Assembly: GCA_034189065.1 (NCBI GenBank)
Contig: JAXHVQ010000005.1
Location: 1-64,000, forward strand
DNA: 64,000 nucleotides
DNA from: FACHB-1406 sp034189065
GTDB taxonomy: Bacteria; Cyanobacteriota; Cyanobacteriia; Cyanobacteriales; Spirulinaceae
Direction: 5' to 3'
In this document: piece after piece, positions 52,553-62,235 of the stretch
Layout of the letters: every line of letters starts with the position of its first letter
How positions within the stretch are numbered: position 1 is the first letter of the stretch
The notes under the pieces: model-generated
The model's input: only the letters and a program-made list of their open reading frames with translations
The model's database searches: none
Told to the model about the DNA's origin: nothing
Translations under genes and position numbers: made by a program

Positions 52553-52837
52553 AGAGTTTTTGGGTGGGAATGCCTCCTCGAAAGCGAGCGGTTTGGATGC
52601 GACGATGCGCGGTTGCTCTTCAGGTTTCCGATCGGCGGGTCTGCTCAAACTGCAACAGACTATCACGAAGTTTGGGAGTTGGGGATCGGTACTGTGGGGC
52701 CGAAAAGCTCCTTTTTTTCTTCGCTCTATCGGTGAAAGGCTTACCACACCTGCCTTAGAGTTGAACGATAAAATTTACTTTTATTTACAATGTTTTATGA
52801 AACTCTGGGAGCTGCACAAGATTATCTGATATATGGA

Positions 52838-52955
52838 AGAATTCAGAATGGGAGAATAGAAGAATTCAGAATGGGAGAATTCAAGAGAGTTGGGGGAGTT
52901 ACTAAAAGTAGGAAATATTCTTATACTGTTGATATTTTATTTAGAAACGCTATAC
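52838..52955. mobile_element. TATAGCG MITE-like element, one end missing (reverse orientation)
   Basis: Read from 52955 backwards it starts GTATAGCGTTTCTAAATAAA, then shows TAAGAATATTTCCTACTTTT and AACTCCCCCAACTCTCTTGA, and two units of CATTCTGAATTCTTC. The other inverted end is not seen. It sits in the leader of the exported protein at 51602. Confidence 0.65.
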
Positions 52956-53047
52956 TGTAATTAAAGATTCGTACAGATTTAAAGGCGAGCGACAAATCAT
53001 TGAAACTAGGCAATATCTTAACGCTGTTTTCGTTTCGTTTGAAAATG

Positions 53048-53473
53048 CTACAAAGACTTAGGAAATACCATCGACTGCTTGATATTTACATATCCCAAAT
53101 GTTGATAGAAACCATGCGCGTCCTGTCGAATGATATTAGAACGAACAAGAACGCTGTGACAGCCTTTATCGCGCGCCCACTGTTCGATTTGTTCGACCAG
53201 TTTGCGCCCGATCGCGCGGCGACGGTAGTTTTCATCGACGGCTAGGGCAAAAATGAGAGCAAGGGTCGGCGCGATCGCCAGCGCGCAGCGATGGACGTGA
53301 ACCCAGCCTACAACCTCCTTGCCGATCGCTGCAACATAAATAGCATGGTCTTCGTGGTGCAGCAACGTTTTAAGGCGCTGCTGCATTTGGGAGACTGTCG
53401 CCGGGTAGCCAAGTTGTGCCGAAAGTCGAACGAGGCGATGGGCATCATCCTCGCAAGCAAGGCGAATTTTCAT
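53048..53473 (-). CDS. GNAT-family N-acetyltransferase
   Basis: The protein is about 141 residues from the ATG at 53473 (MKIRLACEDDAHRLVRLSAQ); 11 extra codons lie upstream. The acetyl-CoA-binding motif A is IFALAVDENYRRRAIGRKLVEQ, with RRRAIG as the pyrophosphate loop, and motif B is VRSNIIRQDAHGFYQHLGY. Substrate is unknown. It is located 16 bases from the next repeat-like area and transcribed in the same direction as hetR, but upstream sequence shows no obvious shared promoter. Confidence 0.85.
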   Translation of the reverse strand: MKIRLACEDDAHRLVRLSAQLGYPATVSQMQQRLKTLLHHEDHAIYVAAIGKEVVGWVHVHRCALAIAPTLALIFALAVDENYRRRAIGRKLVEQIEQWARDKGCHSVLVRSNIIRQDAHGFYQHLGYVNIKQSMVFPKSL

Positions 53474-53548
53474 TGAAAATACTGATTCGGTTTTAAAAAT
53501 CCCCACCCATTTTTCGGTGGGGAAACTGTAGTCAATTTTAAGTTAATC

Positions 53549-54457
53549 TCAATCGACTTCCTCATCGTGTTCGCCAAACACCATTTGTAAAACCATAGGT
53601 TTGCCCCCATCGCGGTGGTGCCGGTCTGCCCAAGCCCGAATAGTTTCGTCCAGGTCTTCCTTGGCGTATTCTAGATATTCAGGGGGAATATCGAGTGTTT
53701 CTAATACCCGCATCACATTATTTTTCCGATCGGCCCAGTCCCGCATCAGGCGAAAATAGCGAGCGGTTTCCTCAATGGTCGTATAAGTACGCTCTTCGAG
53801 GTCCACTGGCGAATAACTCGCCCGCGTGAGAGCATAAAACGGCAATCCAAAAGCGCGATCGACTCGCATCACCGTTCCCGAATAAATGAGACGGCGCTTA
53901 ATATGCTCTGCCAAAGCTTCGCTCATCGGCATTTGGCGTTCGGGCGCAAACTCTTCTTGGGAACGTTGATGGAGATATTCAATGAGTTCTAAAAACTGAA
54001 AAGAGTTAATCAGTTGGGCATCGGGAATGCCTTTAGGGAGTTTCTTTTCCAGTTGCTCTTTTTCTTCCACGTCGAGGCTAGAACAATGAATCCGCGATCG
54101 CCCGGGCTGCCACGGATACTTCTCTAACCAAACATAAGGAAATTGAATCAGATAGCGGGGTTCTTGGGAACCCAACATTTTGAGAAGCGTCCCTTCGCTC
54201 AAAGCTTGTTTAATTTCTCCAACAATTGCTTTGACTCGTCTGGGCTCTATGTGATGCAGGTGTCCGGTCATGCGAATATTTTCGCCCTGTTCCACATAGG
54301 TGGCATAGATGGCACATTTGGCTGCGGTGGCTGCCGCATCTAAAAATGCGCCGTGTCGATGCCCGCTCGTCCTCATGGCACTGAATGCTAAATAGAATAG
54401 AATCCGATCCATCGCGCTGGGGCTAAGGTTTTGGATCAGATCGACATCTTTGCTCAT
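53549..54457 (-). CDS. hetR: Heterocyst differentiation master regulator HetR
   Basis: The protein is 302 residues from the ATG at 54457 (MSKDVDLIQNLSPSAMDRIL). The family signatures are complete: FYLAFSAMRTSGHRHGAFLD, AAATAAKCAIY, MTGHLHHIEPRRVKAIV in the N-terminal DNA-binding region, RYLIQFPYVWLEKYPWQPGR, and the C-terminal hood domain with DLDETIRAWADRHHR, near the site that binds PatS peptides in Anabaena. HetR also occurs in filamentous species that do not make heterocysts, where its role is less clear. It ends 76 bases before the GNAT gene. A longer frame to 54529 is not supported. Confidence 0.96.
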   Translation of the reverse strand: MSKDVDLIQNLSPSAMDRILFYLAFSAMRTSGHRHGAFLDAAATAAKCAIYATYVEQGENIRMTGHLHHIEPRRVKAIVGEIKQALSEGTLLKMLGSQEPRYLIQFPYVWLEKYPWQPGRSRIHCSSLDVEEKEQLEKKLPKGIPDAQLINSFQFLELIEYLHQRSQEEFAPERQMPMSEALAEHIKRRLIYSGTVMRVDRAFGLPFYALTRASYSPVDLEERTYTTIEETARYFRLMRDWADRKNNVMRVLETLDIPPEYLEYAKEDLDETIRAWADRHHRDGGKPMVLQMVFGEHDEEVD

Positions 54458-54647
54458 GATGCTAACAATGACCTTGCAGGGGGATAAGTTGACAATCTGA
54501 GGGGAGTCGAATGTCAAGGGCAGATGCACGTCGTCCCTCGACCTAACTTCCTATGTATTGCGTTCTGCACCCCGATCTCAAGATTTCACACTTTATTATA
54601 GAAAATAAATGTCAAAGCGCAAAGTGGGAAGAGAGGTCTGTAACCCC

Positions 54648-54670
54648 CTCAAGGGTTCGCGTCCCTTGAG
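54648..54670 (-). terminator. Stem-loop between the cyclase and hetR
   Basis: CTCAAGGG (54648-54655) pairs with CCCTTGAG (54663-54670) around a 7-base loop, followed by GAGTTCAGGGAACTC, a second small palindrome. It sits just after the stop codon of the cyclase, so it probably ends that operon, though no T-run follows. The 12-base GTTCGCGT loop recalls a tRNA T-arm, but no other tRNA part is present. Confidence 0.5.
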
Positions 54671-54682
54671 TTCAGGGAACTC

Positions 54683-56668
54683 TCATGGTTTGACCTCGCC
54701 CGGTTTTAACCAGTAGGCGAGCATTTGACCTTTTCCTTTCAGCTCGATGGTTCCTCGCTCTTCAAAACAAAACTGGTGCCCGAGGCGATCGCGAACGGTC
54801 GCCGTCACTTGAATGCGGCCCGGAAGACTGCTCGATTCCAGGCGCGAGGCGATATTGACAGTATCTCCCCAAAGGTCATAGCTAAATTTACTGATGCCAA
54901 TAACTCCAGCGACCACCGGACCCATATGAATACCGATGCGCAATTGCAAGTTCTGCTGCGTTTCGCGATTATACTGTGCTAAAGTTGCTTGCATATCGAG
55001 GGCCATGCGCGCGATCGCGGCAGCGCGATCGGGGTCGGGTATGGGCAAACCTCCTACTACCATGTAACTGTCGCCAATGGTCTTGATTTTTTCTAAACCG
55101 TACTGAGTGGCAAGTTGGTCGAACTCAGAAAAAATGACGTTCAGCATTTCAACTAATTGTGCGGGCGTTTTTTGCGACGCAAAACTCGTAAATCCAACTA
55201 AATCAGCAAAGAGAACGCTTGCCTCCTCAAAATAATCGGCGATGGGACTTTCGCCCGACTGCAAGCGGACGGCGATGGGTTCGGGTAAAATATTCAATAA
55301 TAGGCGCTGCTGGGTTTCTTGGGCCTGCTTGCGATCGCTAATATCGGAAACCGTCCCTTCGTAATACAACAGCGTTCCTTGAGAATCCCGTACCGCCCGC
55401 GCGCTTTCGGAAATCCAAATCGCCGTCCCATCCTTGCGATAGACTCGCGCCTCAAAGCCGGTCACCGCATTATCCACATCCATCGCTGCCACAAACTCAG
55501 AACGACGCTCGGCATCTACGTATAACTGCTGGGAAATTTCCTTAATCGACTGCATTAAGTCTTCAGGAGAAGCATAGCCGTACATCCTCGACAAAGCTGG
55601 ATTCGCGCTTAAAAAGCGGCCCGAAGGCGTAGACTGATAAATCCCCTCCACCGCATTTTCCACCAAATTGTGGTAGCGCAACTCCGCCAAACGCTTGGCT
55701 TCTTCTGCTTCTTTACGCTGAATCAGCGAAGCAATTTGCGTTGCCACTGCCCGAACCAACTCCTCTACCTGCGTCTGGTACGATAGTAGCTCGTAACTAT
55801 AGAAAACCAAAACCGCGATCGCCTCGCGAGCCCCCAGCGCGATCGGAACGCCCAAAGCCGCCTTCAACCCCACTGCCTGCGCCATCCCAGAACGCACAAA
55901 CCGCTCGGGCTGGCTCGAGCAATCCTCAATCCACTCCGACTGCTGCGATACCCAAATCCGCCCGGGCAACCCCACGCCTCGCGCAAAGGTCTGATCCTGA
56001 CTTTGTTGTTGAAACGCGGCTACCCCCGAATCTAACAACCGACCCGGAATGCAACGCAGTACCGTCCCATCCTTATTGGGAATCCACGCTTCTCCATAAA
56101 CCCAATGAAGCGACTGACACACCAAATACAAAAGCGCCTCAAACGCCGAAGGTAAATCCGGCGCGCGGTTAATCGCTTGGGAAACCATCAACATCAAACT
56201 GCTTTCCATTTCTGCGCGCTGGCGCTCTTGAATTTCCAGTTGCAGTCGCTCGTTTTGCTCTTTCAGTTGCATCGTCAAAGCGTACAAGCGTAAGTGAACA
56301 TCGACGCGCGCTATCACTTCCTCCGGCTGAATCGGCTTGGTGATAAAATCCACTGCTCCCAGCTTCAAACCCTTGAGCTTATCCGTCAATTCGGTATTAG
56401 AAACTGCCGTTAGAAAAATAATCGGAATACTCTGTGTCAGGGGCGAGCTTTTCAGGCGGCGGCACGTTTCAAATCCATCGATTCCCGGCATTCTCACATC
56501 GAGCAAAATCAAATCGGGAATCGTCCGTTCTGCTTTTTTAATTCCGCTTTCGCCGGTTTTGGCAACAATGACTTCATACCCCGCCCCCACCAAAAGCTCG
56601 GAAATCAATTTAAGATTATTAAGATTGTCGTCTACAAGTAAAATCCGAAATTTTTCCTGGGTTGACAT
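54683..56668 (-). CDS. Receiver-GAF-PAS-nucleotide cyclase
   Basis: This 661-residue protein has an N-terminal receiver (residues 5-125; phospho-Asp in LLDVRMPGIDGFETCRRLKS), a GAF domain (about 160-320), a PAS domain (about 340-450: IYQSTPSGRFLSANPALSRMYG) and a class III cyclase (about 480-655). Its metal-binding Asp residues lie in VLFADLVGFTSFASQ and KTIGDSYMVVGG; GISKFSYDLWGDTVNIASRL is present. Phosphorylation by a kinase of the same operon should set cAMP or cGMP output. It ends a four-gene operon (start only 8 bases after the preceding stop). Confidence 0.93.
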   Translation of the reverse strand: MSTQEKFRILLVDDNLNNLKLISELLVGAGYEVIVAKTGESGIKKAERTIPDLILLDVRMPGIDGFETCRRLKSSPLTQSIPIIFLTAVSNTELTDKLKGLKLGAVDFITKPIQPEEVIARVDVHLRLYALTMQLKEQNERLQLEIQERQRAEMESSLMLMVSQAINRAPDLPSAFEALLYLVCQSLHWVYGEAWIPNKDGTVLRCIPGRLLDSGVAAFQQQSQDQTFARGVGLPGRIWVSQQSEWIEDCSSQPERFVRSGMAQAVGLKAALGVPIALGAREAIAVLVFYSYELLSYQTQVEELVRAVATQIASLIQRKEAEEAKRLAELRYHNLVENAVEGIYQSTPSGRFLSANPALSRMYGYASPEDLMQSIKEISQQLYVDAERRSEFVAAMDVDNAVTGFEARVYRKDGTAIWISESARAVRDSQGTLLYYEGTVSDISDRKQAQETQQRLLLNILPEPIAVRLQSGESPIADYFEEASVLFADLVGFTSFASQKTPAQLVEMLNVIFSEFDQLATQYGLEKIKTIGDSYMVVGGLPIPDPDRAAAIARMALDMQATLAQYNRETQQNLQLRIGIHMGPVVAGVIGISKFSYDLWGDTVNIASRLESSSLPGRIQVTATVRDRLGHQFCFEERGTIELKGKGQMLAYWLKPGEVKP

Positions 56669-56676
56669 TACAGTTA

Positions 56677-58593
56677 TTAGGGCAGGTGAGACTCAATCAA
56701 GGTCACAATTTCTTCGTCTTCAAAGGCATCTGCTAATTCCAAAACTCGGCTTGTAAAAGTCTGGTATCGAGCATCGAGTTCTCGCAGTCGATACGCTTCT
56801 TCTTTGATGACATAAACATCGCCATTGAGCGCTGCATCGTAAAGCAGGATGAGTTCTTCTGATGGTGGCAGGATAATCTGAGTTGACGAATCATTTTTTT
56901 CTCCGTTGTTCTCCTCCTGTTCGTAAATCCAAGTGAGATTTAAGTACGTTTGCAGTTTTTCGAGCAACTCCTCGAAGCGAACGGGTTTAGGGAGAAAATC
57001 GTTACAGCCCGCTTCTTTACTCTTTTGACGTTCCGAACTGAAAACACTTGCGGAGGAGGCAATAACTATAATATCTTGCAGTATCGGAGACTGGCGCAAC
57101 TGGCGAGTAATTTCCCAACCATCTAACTTCGGCAAAATTAGGTCGGTAATTACTAAATCGGGTTGAAGTTGACTGGCTTTTTCTAACCCTTCTTTCCCAT
57201 CTACCGCCTCAAACATTTCAAAACCGAGGGGAGCAAGCATATTCACTAAAACTAGCCGATTTTCCCAGCGATCGTCCACGACCAAAACTTTTCGCCTCGA
57301 CCCCTCATAGCCAATGATATTGTTAACTAGGGGAACAGCATGACTGATTCTCTGGGGAAAAGCAATTGGAAAGTCAAGGTCGATCCAAAATGTACTCCCG
57401 CTTCCCAGGCAACTTTCAACACAAACTTGACTTCCCATTAAGGCGGCGAGTTTTTGGGTAATCGCTAATCCCAATCCCGCACCTTCAATTTTTTTCGCTC
57501 TTTCTCCAACTTGCTCAAATGGTAGGAAAATACTTTCTAGTTGCTCGGGGGCAATGCCAACTCCCGTATCTTCGACCTGAAAACGGAGGGTATAAGTTTC
57601 GGAATCGCTTCTTTTGATATCGTCTCCTGCGACTAAAGTACCGACTTTGAAAATGACGCTTCCTCGTTCTGTATATTTAATCGCATTGCTGAGAAGGTTG
57701 AGCAAAATTTGGAGCAATCTTTTTTGATCGGCTTTGATTCCGGCTGGAAGTTGGTTGAGAACTTGGTAGTCGAACTTAATATCTTTTTGCTCTGCTTTCA
57801 CTCTAAATATTTCAACAATTTCATCTAAGAAAGAAGGTAGCGAAAAAGTCGTTAAGTGCAGCTCAAATCTTTGAGCTTCTATTTTTGATAAATCTAGAAC
57901 TTCTTCTATTAAATCCAATAAATGATTTCCGCATTTATAAATAATTTCTAGCCCCTCTTTTTCCTTAGAAGAAGCAAGTTGGTTGCGTCGCAGAATTTGA
58001 GCGTATCCTAAAATTCCGTTGAGTGGCGTTCGCAGCTCGTGGCTCATATTTGCCAGAAATTCGCTTTTAGCTTGATTGGCAATCTCTGCAACTTTCTTTG
58101 CCTCTACCAGTTCGGCAGTTCGCTCGAAAACTTTGTGTTCTAAGGAAGCATTTAACTGTTTCAGCTCTTCGTTTTGCTGAGTTAGTTTTTTGGTTTGAGC
58201 ATGGCTCAATAATGCTTCTTTTACGGTTAAAATCAAGTCTGTTGCTTCCCAAGGTTTGGCAATATAGCGGTAGAGATTAGCTTTATTGACGGCATTTCCG
58301 ACTTGTTCGGCGCTGGCTTGACCGGTTAAGAGGATTTTGAGGATTTCAGGACGGTTTTTATGCAGTTCTATCAATAATTCGTCCCCTTTCATTCCCGGCA
58401 TTATTTGGTCGGTAATGACGAGAGGAACTTCAATGTTACTTTCTTCGAGTTCTTGGATAATTTCAAGGGCTTCTTCAGCGCTTTCTGCCAGTTCAACATC
58501 GTAGTTGCGAGCGATTTGTTGAGCGAGTTGATCCCTCAAACTGGTCAGAACCATTTTTTCATCGTCTACACAAATAATTGTGTCTTTATTCAT
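56677..58593 (-). CDS. Hybrid histidine kinase (receiver-HisKA-HATPase-receiver)
   Basis: This 638-residue protein has a receiver of the LTGQA/KPW type at residues 1-125 (VITDQIMPGMKGDELLIELH), a short coiled coil, a HisKA with FLANMSHELRTPLNGILGYA (phospho-His near 186), HATPase with NLLSNAIKYTERG and VGIAPEQLESIFLPFEQVG, a C-terminal receiver (DLVITDLILPKLDGWEITRQ, Asp), and a small helical tail. There is no membrane segment, so input comes via the N-terminal receiver. Its ATG overlaps the stop codon of the upstream single receiver gene by eight bases. Confidence 0.94.
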   Translation of the reverse strand: MNKDTIICVDDEKMVLTSLRDQLAQQIARNYDVELAESAEEALEIIQELEESNIEVPLVITDQIMPGMKGDELLIELHKNRPEILKILLTGQASAEQVGNAVNKANLYRYIAKPWEATDLILTVKEALLSHAQTKKLTQQNEELKQLNASLEHKVFERTAELVEAKKVAEIANQAKSEFLANMSHELRTPLNGILGYAQILRRNQLASSKEKEGLEIIYKCGNHLLDLIEEVLDLSKIEAQRFELHLTTFSLPSFLDEIVEIFRVKAEQKDIKFDYQVLNQLPAGIKADQKRLLQILLNLLSNAIKYTERGSVIFKVGTLVAGDDIKRSDSETYTLRFQVEDTGVGIAPEQLESIFLPFEQVGERAKKIEGAGLGLAITQKLAALMGSQVCVESCLGSGSTFWIDLDFPIAFPQRISHAVPLVNNIIGYEGSRRKVLVVDDRWENRLVLVNMLAPLGFEMFEAVDGKEGLEKASQLQPDLVITDLILPKLDGWEITRQLRQSPILQDIIVIASSASVFSSERQKSKEAGCNDFLPKPVRFEELLEKLQTYLNLTWIYEQEENNGEKNDSSTQIILPPSEELILLYDAALNGDVYVIKEEAYRLRELDARYQTFTSRVLELADAFEDEEIVTLIESHLP

Positions 58594-58987
58594 TCATTTC
58601 CTCCAGTCCTGATTTGAGAACTTCAATGAGAGTTTTCTCGTCCCAGGGTTTGGGAAGATAGCGGTGGAGATTGGCATATTGGCGAGTTCGTTCGATCGCT
58701 TCGTCTTCTGCCTGACCGGTGAGAAGGACTTTAACGATATTAGGAAAGTCTTGGTGAACGCGGATGAGAAATTCGTCGCCCTTCATATGAGGCATTAGCC
58801 AATCTGAAACAATAATTAAAACAACTGCATCTTCCTGCTGCAATTCTTCAATGATTTCCCACGCTTCTTCAGCGCTTTCTGCGAGTTCGCAGCCGTAGTC
58901 TGCATCGAAGTTATGGGCGATCTGGTCTCGCAAACTGGTTAGAACGATTCGTTCGTCGTCTACGCATAAGATGATTTTTTTTGACAT
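58586..58987 (-). CDS. Single-domain response regulator
   Basis: This 133-residue protein is a lone receiver. The acidic pair is in CVDDERIVLTSLRDQIAHNF, the phospho-acceptor Asp is in IIVSDWLMPHMKGDEFLIRV, the switch Thr is in VKVLLTGQAEDEAIERTRQY, and the Lys is in LHRYLPKPWDEKTL. It is closely related to the N-terminal receivers of the two neighbouring kinases and may shuttle phosphate between them. The start is an ATG, and it overlaps the next gene. Confidence 0.93.
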   Translation of the reverse strand: MSKKIILCVDDERIVLTSLRDQIAHNFDADYGCELAESAEEAWEIIEELQQEDAVVLIIVSDWLMPHMKGDEFLIRVHQDFPNIVKVLLTGQAEDEAIERTRQYANLHRYLPKPWDEKTLIEVLKSGLEEMNE

Positions 58988-59071
58988 TCTTTATACTTAA
59001 TTTATCGAGCTTGGTCTCAAATTAGCTTCTGGTGTCGGTCTTTTGGGACATCCTTTTGCGCGAAAATGGTC

Positions 59072-61837
59072 TTATTTCTGCTCTCCTGGGGGATGGGCAG
59101 GCAGCCATATACCAAACGTGGTTCGTCCGGGTTCGCTTTTTAGGTGGATGTCGCCCTGATGTTTGTCCACGATTTTGCGAACGATATCTAAACCGAGTCC
59201 GCTTCCTTCTCCTGCGGGTTTGGTGGTGAAGAAGGGTTCAAAGATTCTATCCTGGATTTCGGGTGGAATGCCAGGGCCGGAGTCGGTGAATTCGACGAGG
59301 AGTCCGTCGCCTTGGGGGGAAATGTCGATGTCTAGGCGACCGACGGCGTTCATGGCTTGAATGGCGTTGTGGATGAGGTTAGTCCACACTTGATTGAGTT
59401 CTTCGGGGTAGCAGAGAATGGGGACAACGTTTTGATAAGTTTTGTTGACTTCGATGCCTCGCTTAAGGAGGTTGTGGTAAATGGTGAGGACGACATCAAT
59501 GCCTTGAGTTACGTCTGCCCTGGTCATTTGGCCGGAGTCGTCTTGGCGGGCATAACTTTTGAGGGCAAAAACGATTTTGGCAGCGCGTTCGACGGCGAGT
59601 TTAATATTTTCGCTATTGTTGTGTTGAATGACAAGGTTGGAGGCGGTTTCGAGGATGAGTTGGCGATCGCGCGATTGCAATAGGGACCAGAAGCGCTCGA
59701 TTCCGCCGTCTGCACCGAGTTGAACCCATTGACTGGCCAAATCTGCTGCCTCTTCAACTCCCCTGCCTTCCAGTTCTTTCGTCAGGGCGCGTTTGCGCTT
59801 GCGTTCTTCGCGGAAGGAAATGGGTTCGCTGGTTTGACAACTGGCTTCGATTAGCGTGAAAAAGTCAGCCCTCTCATGGGGTTCGAGGCGCTGCAAGAGT
59901 TGGGGCAGCAGGCGCAGGGAGTTATCGAGGGAGGTGGAAATGTTGCCGACTGAGGCACGAATTGCGCCCATTGGGGTGTTGATTTCGTGGGCAACTCCGG
60001 CGATCAGTTGACCGAGAGAGGCCATTTTTTCGGCTTGAATGAGTTCGTTTTGGGCGGCTTTAAGCTGTTGCAGCGCGCGGGCCAAATCTTCGTTTTTCTG
60101 CTGCAAGGCTTGTTCGGCTTGTTTCTGAGCGGTGATGTCAACAATGACTCCCGTCAGCCACAACAGTTGTCCGTCTGGGGCGAATACGCCTTGGCCGCGT
60201 TCGGAAACCCAGCGGGGTTCGCCGCAGGCGTGGAGGAGGCGGTATTCGAGGACGAAGGGCCGTCGGTTGGCAACGGCGACTTCGAGGGCGTTGAGGGCGG
60301 CGGTTTTGTCTTCGGGGTGGATGAGGCTGGCCCAACTGCGGACTTGGTTGTTGAGAAAGTCGTCGCTGGGGTAGCCGGTGATGTGTCGGGCGATGTCGCT
60401 CATAAAAACAATAGTGCGATCGCGATCGCATAAGCAGCGATAGACGAGGCCGGGAATATTGGCAACGAGGGTTCTAATTTCCCGTTCGCTGGCGCGCAGG
60501 GCTTCTTCCACTTGTTTGCGTTCGCTGATGTCGCTGGAAATGGAGAGGAGATATTTTTGTCCGTTGAGTTCGATGATTTCGGCTGACAGGAGGGCGGTTC
60601 TGGTGGTTCCGGCGCGGGTACGGAAGTCGAATTCGTAGTTGCGTACGGCTTTGCCTTGTTGGAGTTGTTCAAAGAAGCGATCGCGATCGTTGGCATCGAT
60701 CCATAGGTTAAGTTCGACGGCAGACCGACCCAAAATTTCCTCGGGCCGGTAACCGGTTAACTGGCAAAAGGTTTCGTTGACTTCGAGGTGTTTGCCGTCG
60801 CTGAGGTTGACGAGGGTAATAGCGTTGGGACTGGAGCGAAAGGCTTTAGCAAATTTCTCTTCCGACAGGCGCGAGGCTTCTTCGGCGCGCTGGCGTTCGA
60901 CGACTTCTTGTTGGAGGGCGAGGGTGCGCTCTTGCACTTCTCGCTCGAGGGTATGATTGTAGTCGGCGAGGACGCTTTCGGCTCGTTTGCGTTCGCTAAT
61001 GTCTTGAAAGGCGGCGATGGCGTAGATGGCTTGGCCGTCGCGATCGTAGATTGGTTTGCCCCACACTTCTAAGGGGATGGTTTCGGTTTCTTTGCGAATT
61101 TCCATGTCGTCGGCTGTCGCGCTTTCCCCTTGCAGGGCCAGGAGGAGGGGATCTCGCTCTTTGGGGTAGACGCGATCGCTTGCTGCTAAATAGAGACGAT
61201 ATCTTTCTCTCAGCTCGCTCGCTGCCGATATTTCAATTTGGGATTGTCCTAAGAGTTGTTCGGCGCGAGAATTGATGTATTGAACGTCTCCTCGCACATC
61301 GACGATAAACACGCCCACGGGCATTGCGTTGAGGAACTGTTGCAAGCGACTTTCATTTTCTTGCAGTTGACTGATTAATTCGGCTTGTTCGCGGTTGGCT
61401 TGTTCTAATTCTCGAGTTTTCTGAGTTAGTTTTTTATCTTGTAAATAACTGTGAATGGCTTCGGTTACTGTTAATTTTAAATCTTCGCCTGCCCACGGTT
61501 TTGCCATGTAACGATATAACTTGGCGTGTTTGATTGTATTTTCAATTGCTTTGAGATCGGCTTGGCCGGTGAGCATGATTTTTAGGGTTTTCGGAGAGAG
61601 TTCGTGGATGCGTTTTAAGACTTCATCTCCTTTAAGGTCGGGCATAATATAATCGGAAACAACCACAGCGATTTCATGTTCTTCTTCTAATATTTCTTCA
61701 ACTAACTCTAAGGCTTCCGAGCCACTGGCAGCCGTTTCGATATAATAGTTTTTTCCTAAAGCTTCTCTCAGTTGTATTTTTAAGCTTTCGAGAATTAAAG
61801 GTTCGTCGTCAATGCAAATAATGAAAAGTTTATTCAT
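59072..61837 (-). CDS. Receiver-PAS sensor histidine kinase
   Basis: This 921-residue protein starts with a receiver (to about residue 125; VVVSDYIMPDLKGDEVLKRI), a coiled coil, three PAS units (starting near 165, 330 and 455), then HisKA with LGQLIAGVAHEINTPMGAIR (phospho-His near 616) and HATPase with NLIHNAIQAM and SGPGIPPEIQDRIFEPFFTT. About 120 residues separate the His helix from the HATPase; they include SFREERKRKRALTKELEGRG, an insertion known from a subset of kinases. It heads the operon; the three genes downstream follow with small gaps. Confidence 0.93.
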   Translation of the reverse strand: MNKLFIICIDDEPLILESLKIQLREALGKNYYIETAASGSEALELVEEILEEEHEIAVVVSDYIMPDLKGDEVLKRIHELSPKTLKIMLTGQADLKAIENTIKHAKLYRYMAKPWAGEDLKLTVTEAIHSYLQDKKLTQKTRELEQANREQAELISQLQENESRLQQFLNAMPVGVFIVDVRGDVQYINSRAEQLLGQSQIEISAASELRERYRLYLAASDRVYPKERDPLLLALQGESATADDMEIRKETETIPLEVWGKPIYDRDGQAIYAIAAFQDISERKRAESVLADYNHTLEREVQERTLALQQEVVERQRAEEASRLSEEKFAKAFRSSPNAITLVNLSDGKHLEVNETFCQLTGYRPEEILGRSAVELNLWIDANDRDRFFEQLQQGKAVRNYEFDFRTRAGTTRTALLSAEIIELNGQKYLLSISSDISERKQVEEALRASEREIRTLVANIPGLVYRCLCDRDRTIVFMSDIARHITGYPSDDFLNNQVRSWASLIHPEDKTAALNALEVAVANRRPFVLEYRLLHACGEPRWVSERGQGVFAPDGQLLWLTGVIVDITAQKQAEQALQQKNEDLARALQQLKAAQNELIQAEKMASLGQLIAGVAHEINTPMGAIRASVGNISTSLDNSLRLLPQLLQRLEPHERADFFTLIEASCQTSEPISFREERKRKRALTKELEGRGVEEAADLASQWVQLGADGGIERFWSLLQSRDRQLILETASNLVIQHNNSENIKLAVERAAKIVFALKSYARQDDSGQMTRADVTQGIDVVLTIYHNLLKRGIEVNKTYQNVVPILCYPEELNQVWTNLIHNAIQAMNAVGRLDIDISPQGDGLLVEFTDSGPGIPPEIQDRIFEPFFTTKPAGEGSGLGLDIVRKIVDKHQGDIHLKSEPGRTTFGIWLPAHPPGEQK

Positions 61838-62235
61838 TGGTTATTCGTCATTGGTTATTCGTCATTGGTCTTTTGCCTATTGCCTGTTGTCCTCCATTTT
61901 CAGTGCCTTCAAACACAACGAATGCCTCATGTCTCAACTCAATCCGGCATTCCCCGGCCCGTCACTTCATCCCTCTATCTCCTGCCTCTTGCAAGAGGGG
62001 CTTCTTCACACTCTGTCTTCTGTAGCTTTCGATACTCCCCCTTTCCTGGTTTTTACAAAAATTTCAGGATAAATTTAGAAAATAGTCTTCAAATATTGAC
62101 ACGATTAGTTTCTTTTTGAGTGTTCTCTCTAGCATATCTACGCAAAAACACCAGAAAGTTAAATTCCAAAAGGTCAAAACACTTATATCCTACCAAATCG
62201 CTCGACCAAGCTGCTGTCGGAGAGGCAGCGTACGG
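61838..62235. other. Upstream region of the signalling operon
   Basis: These 398 bases hold no recognised gene. A GTTATTCGTCATTG repeat lies at 61847-61879, beside the start codon of the kinase gene. The rest is unremarkable, and no promoter motif is clear. Confidence 0.4.

Noticed and set aside
52553..52747. N-terminal extension of the RlpA-like protein
   Set aside because: A signal peptide begins just after the Met at 52552, so upstream codons are leader.
54648..54670. Possible tRNA T-arm (GGGTTCGCGTCCC)
   Set aside because: The stem is 8 bp, the loop lacks the conserved A, and no acceptor, D or anticodon arm is present.
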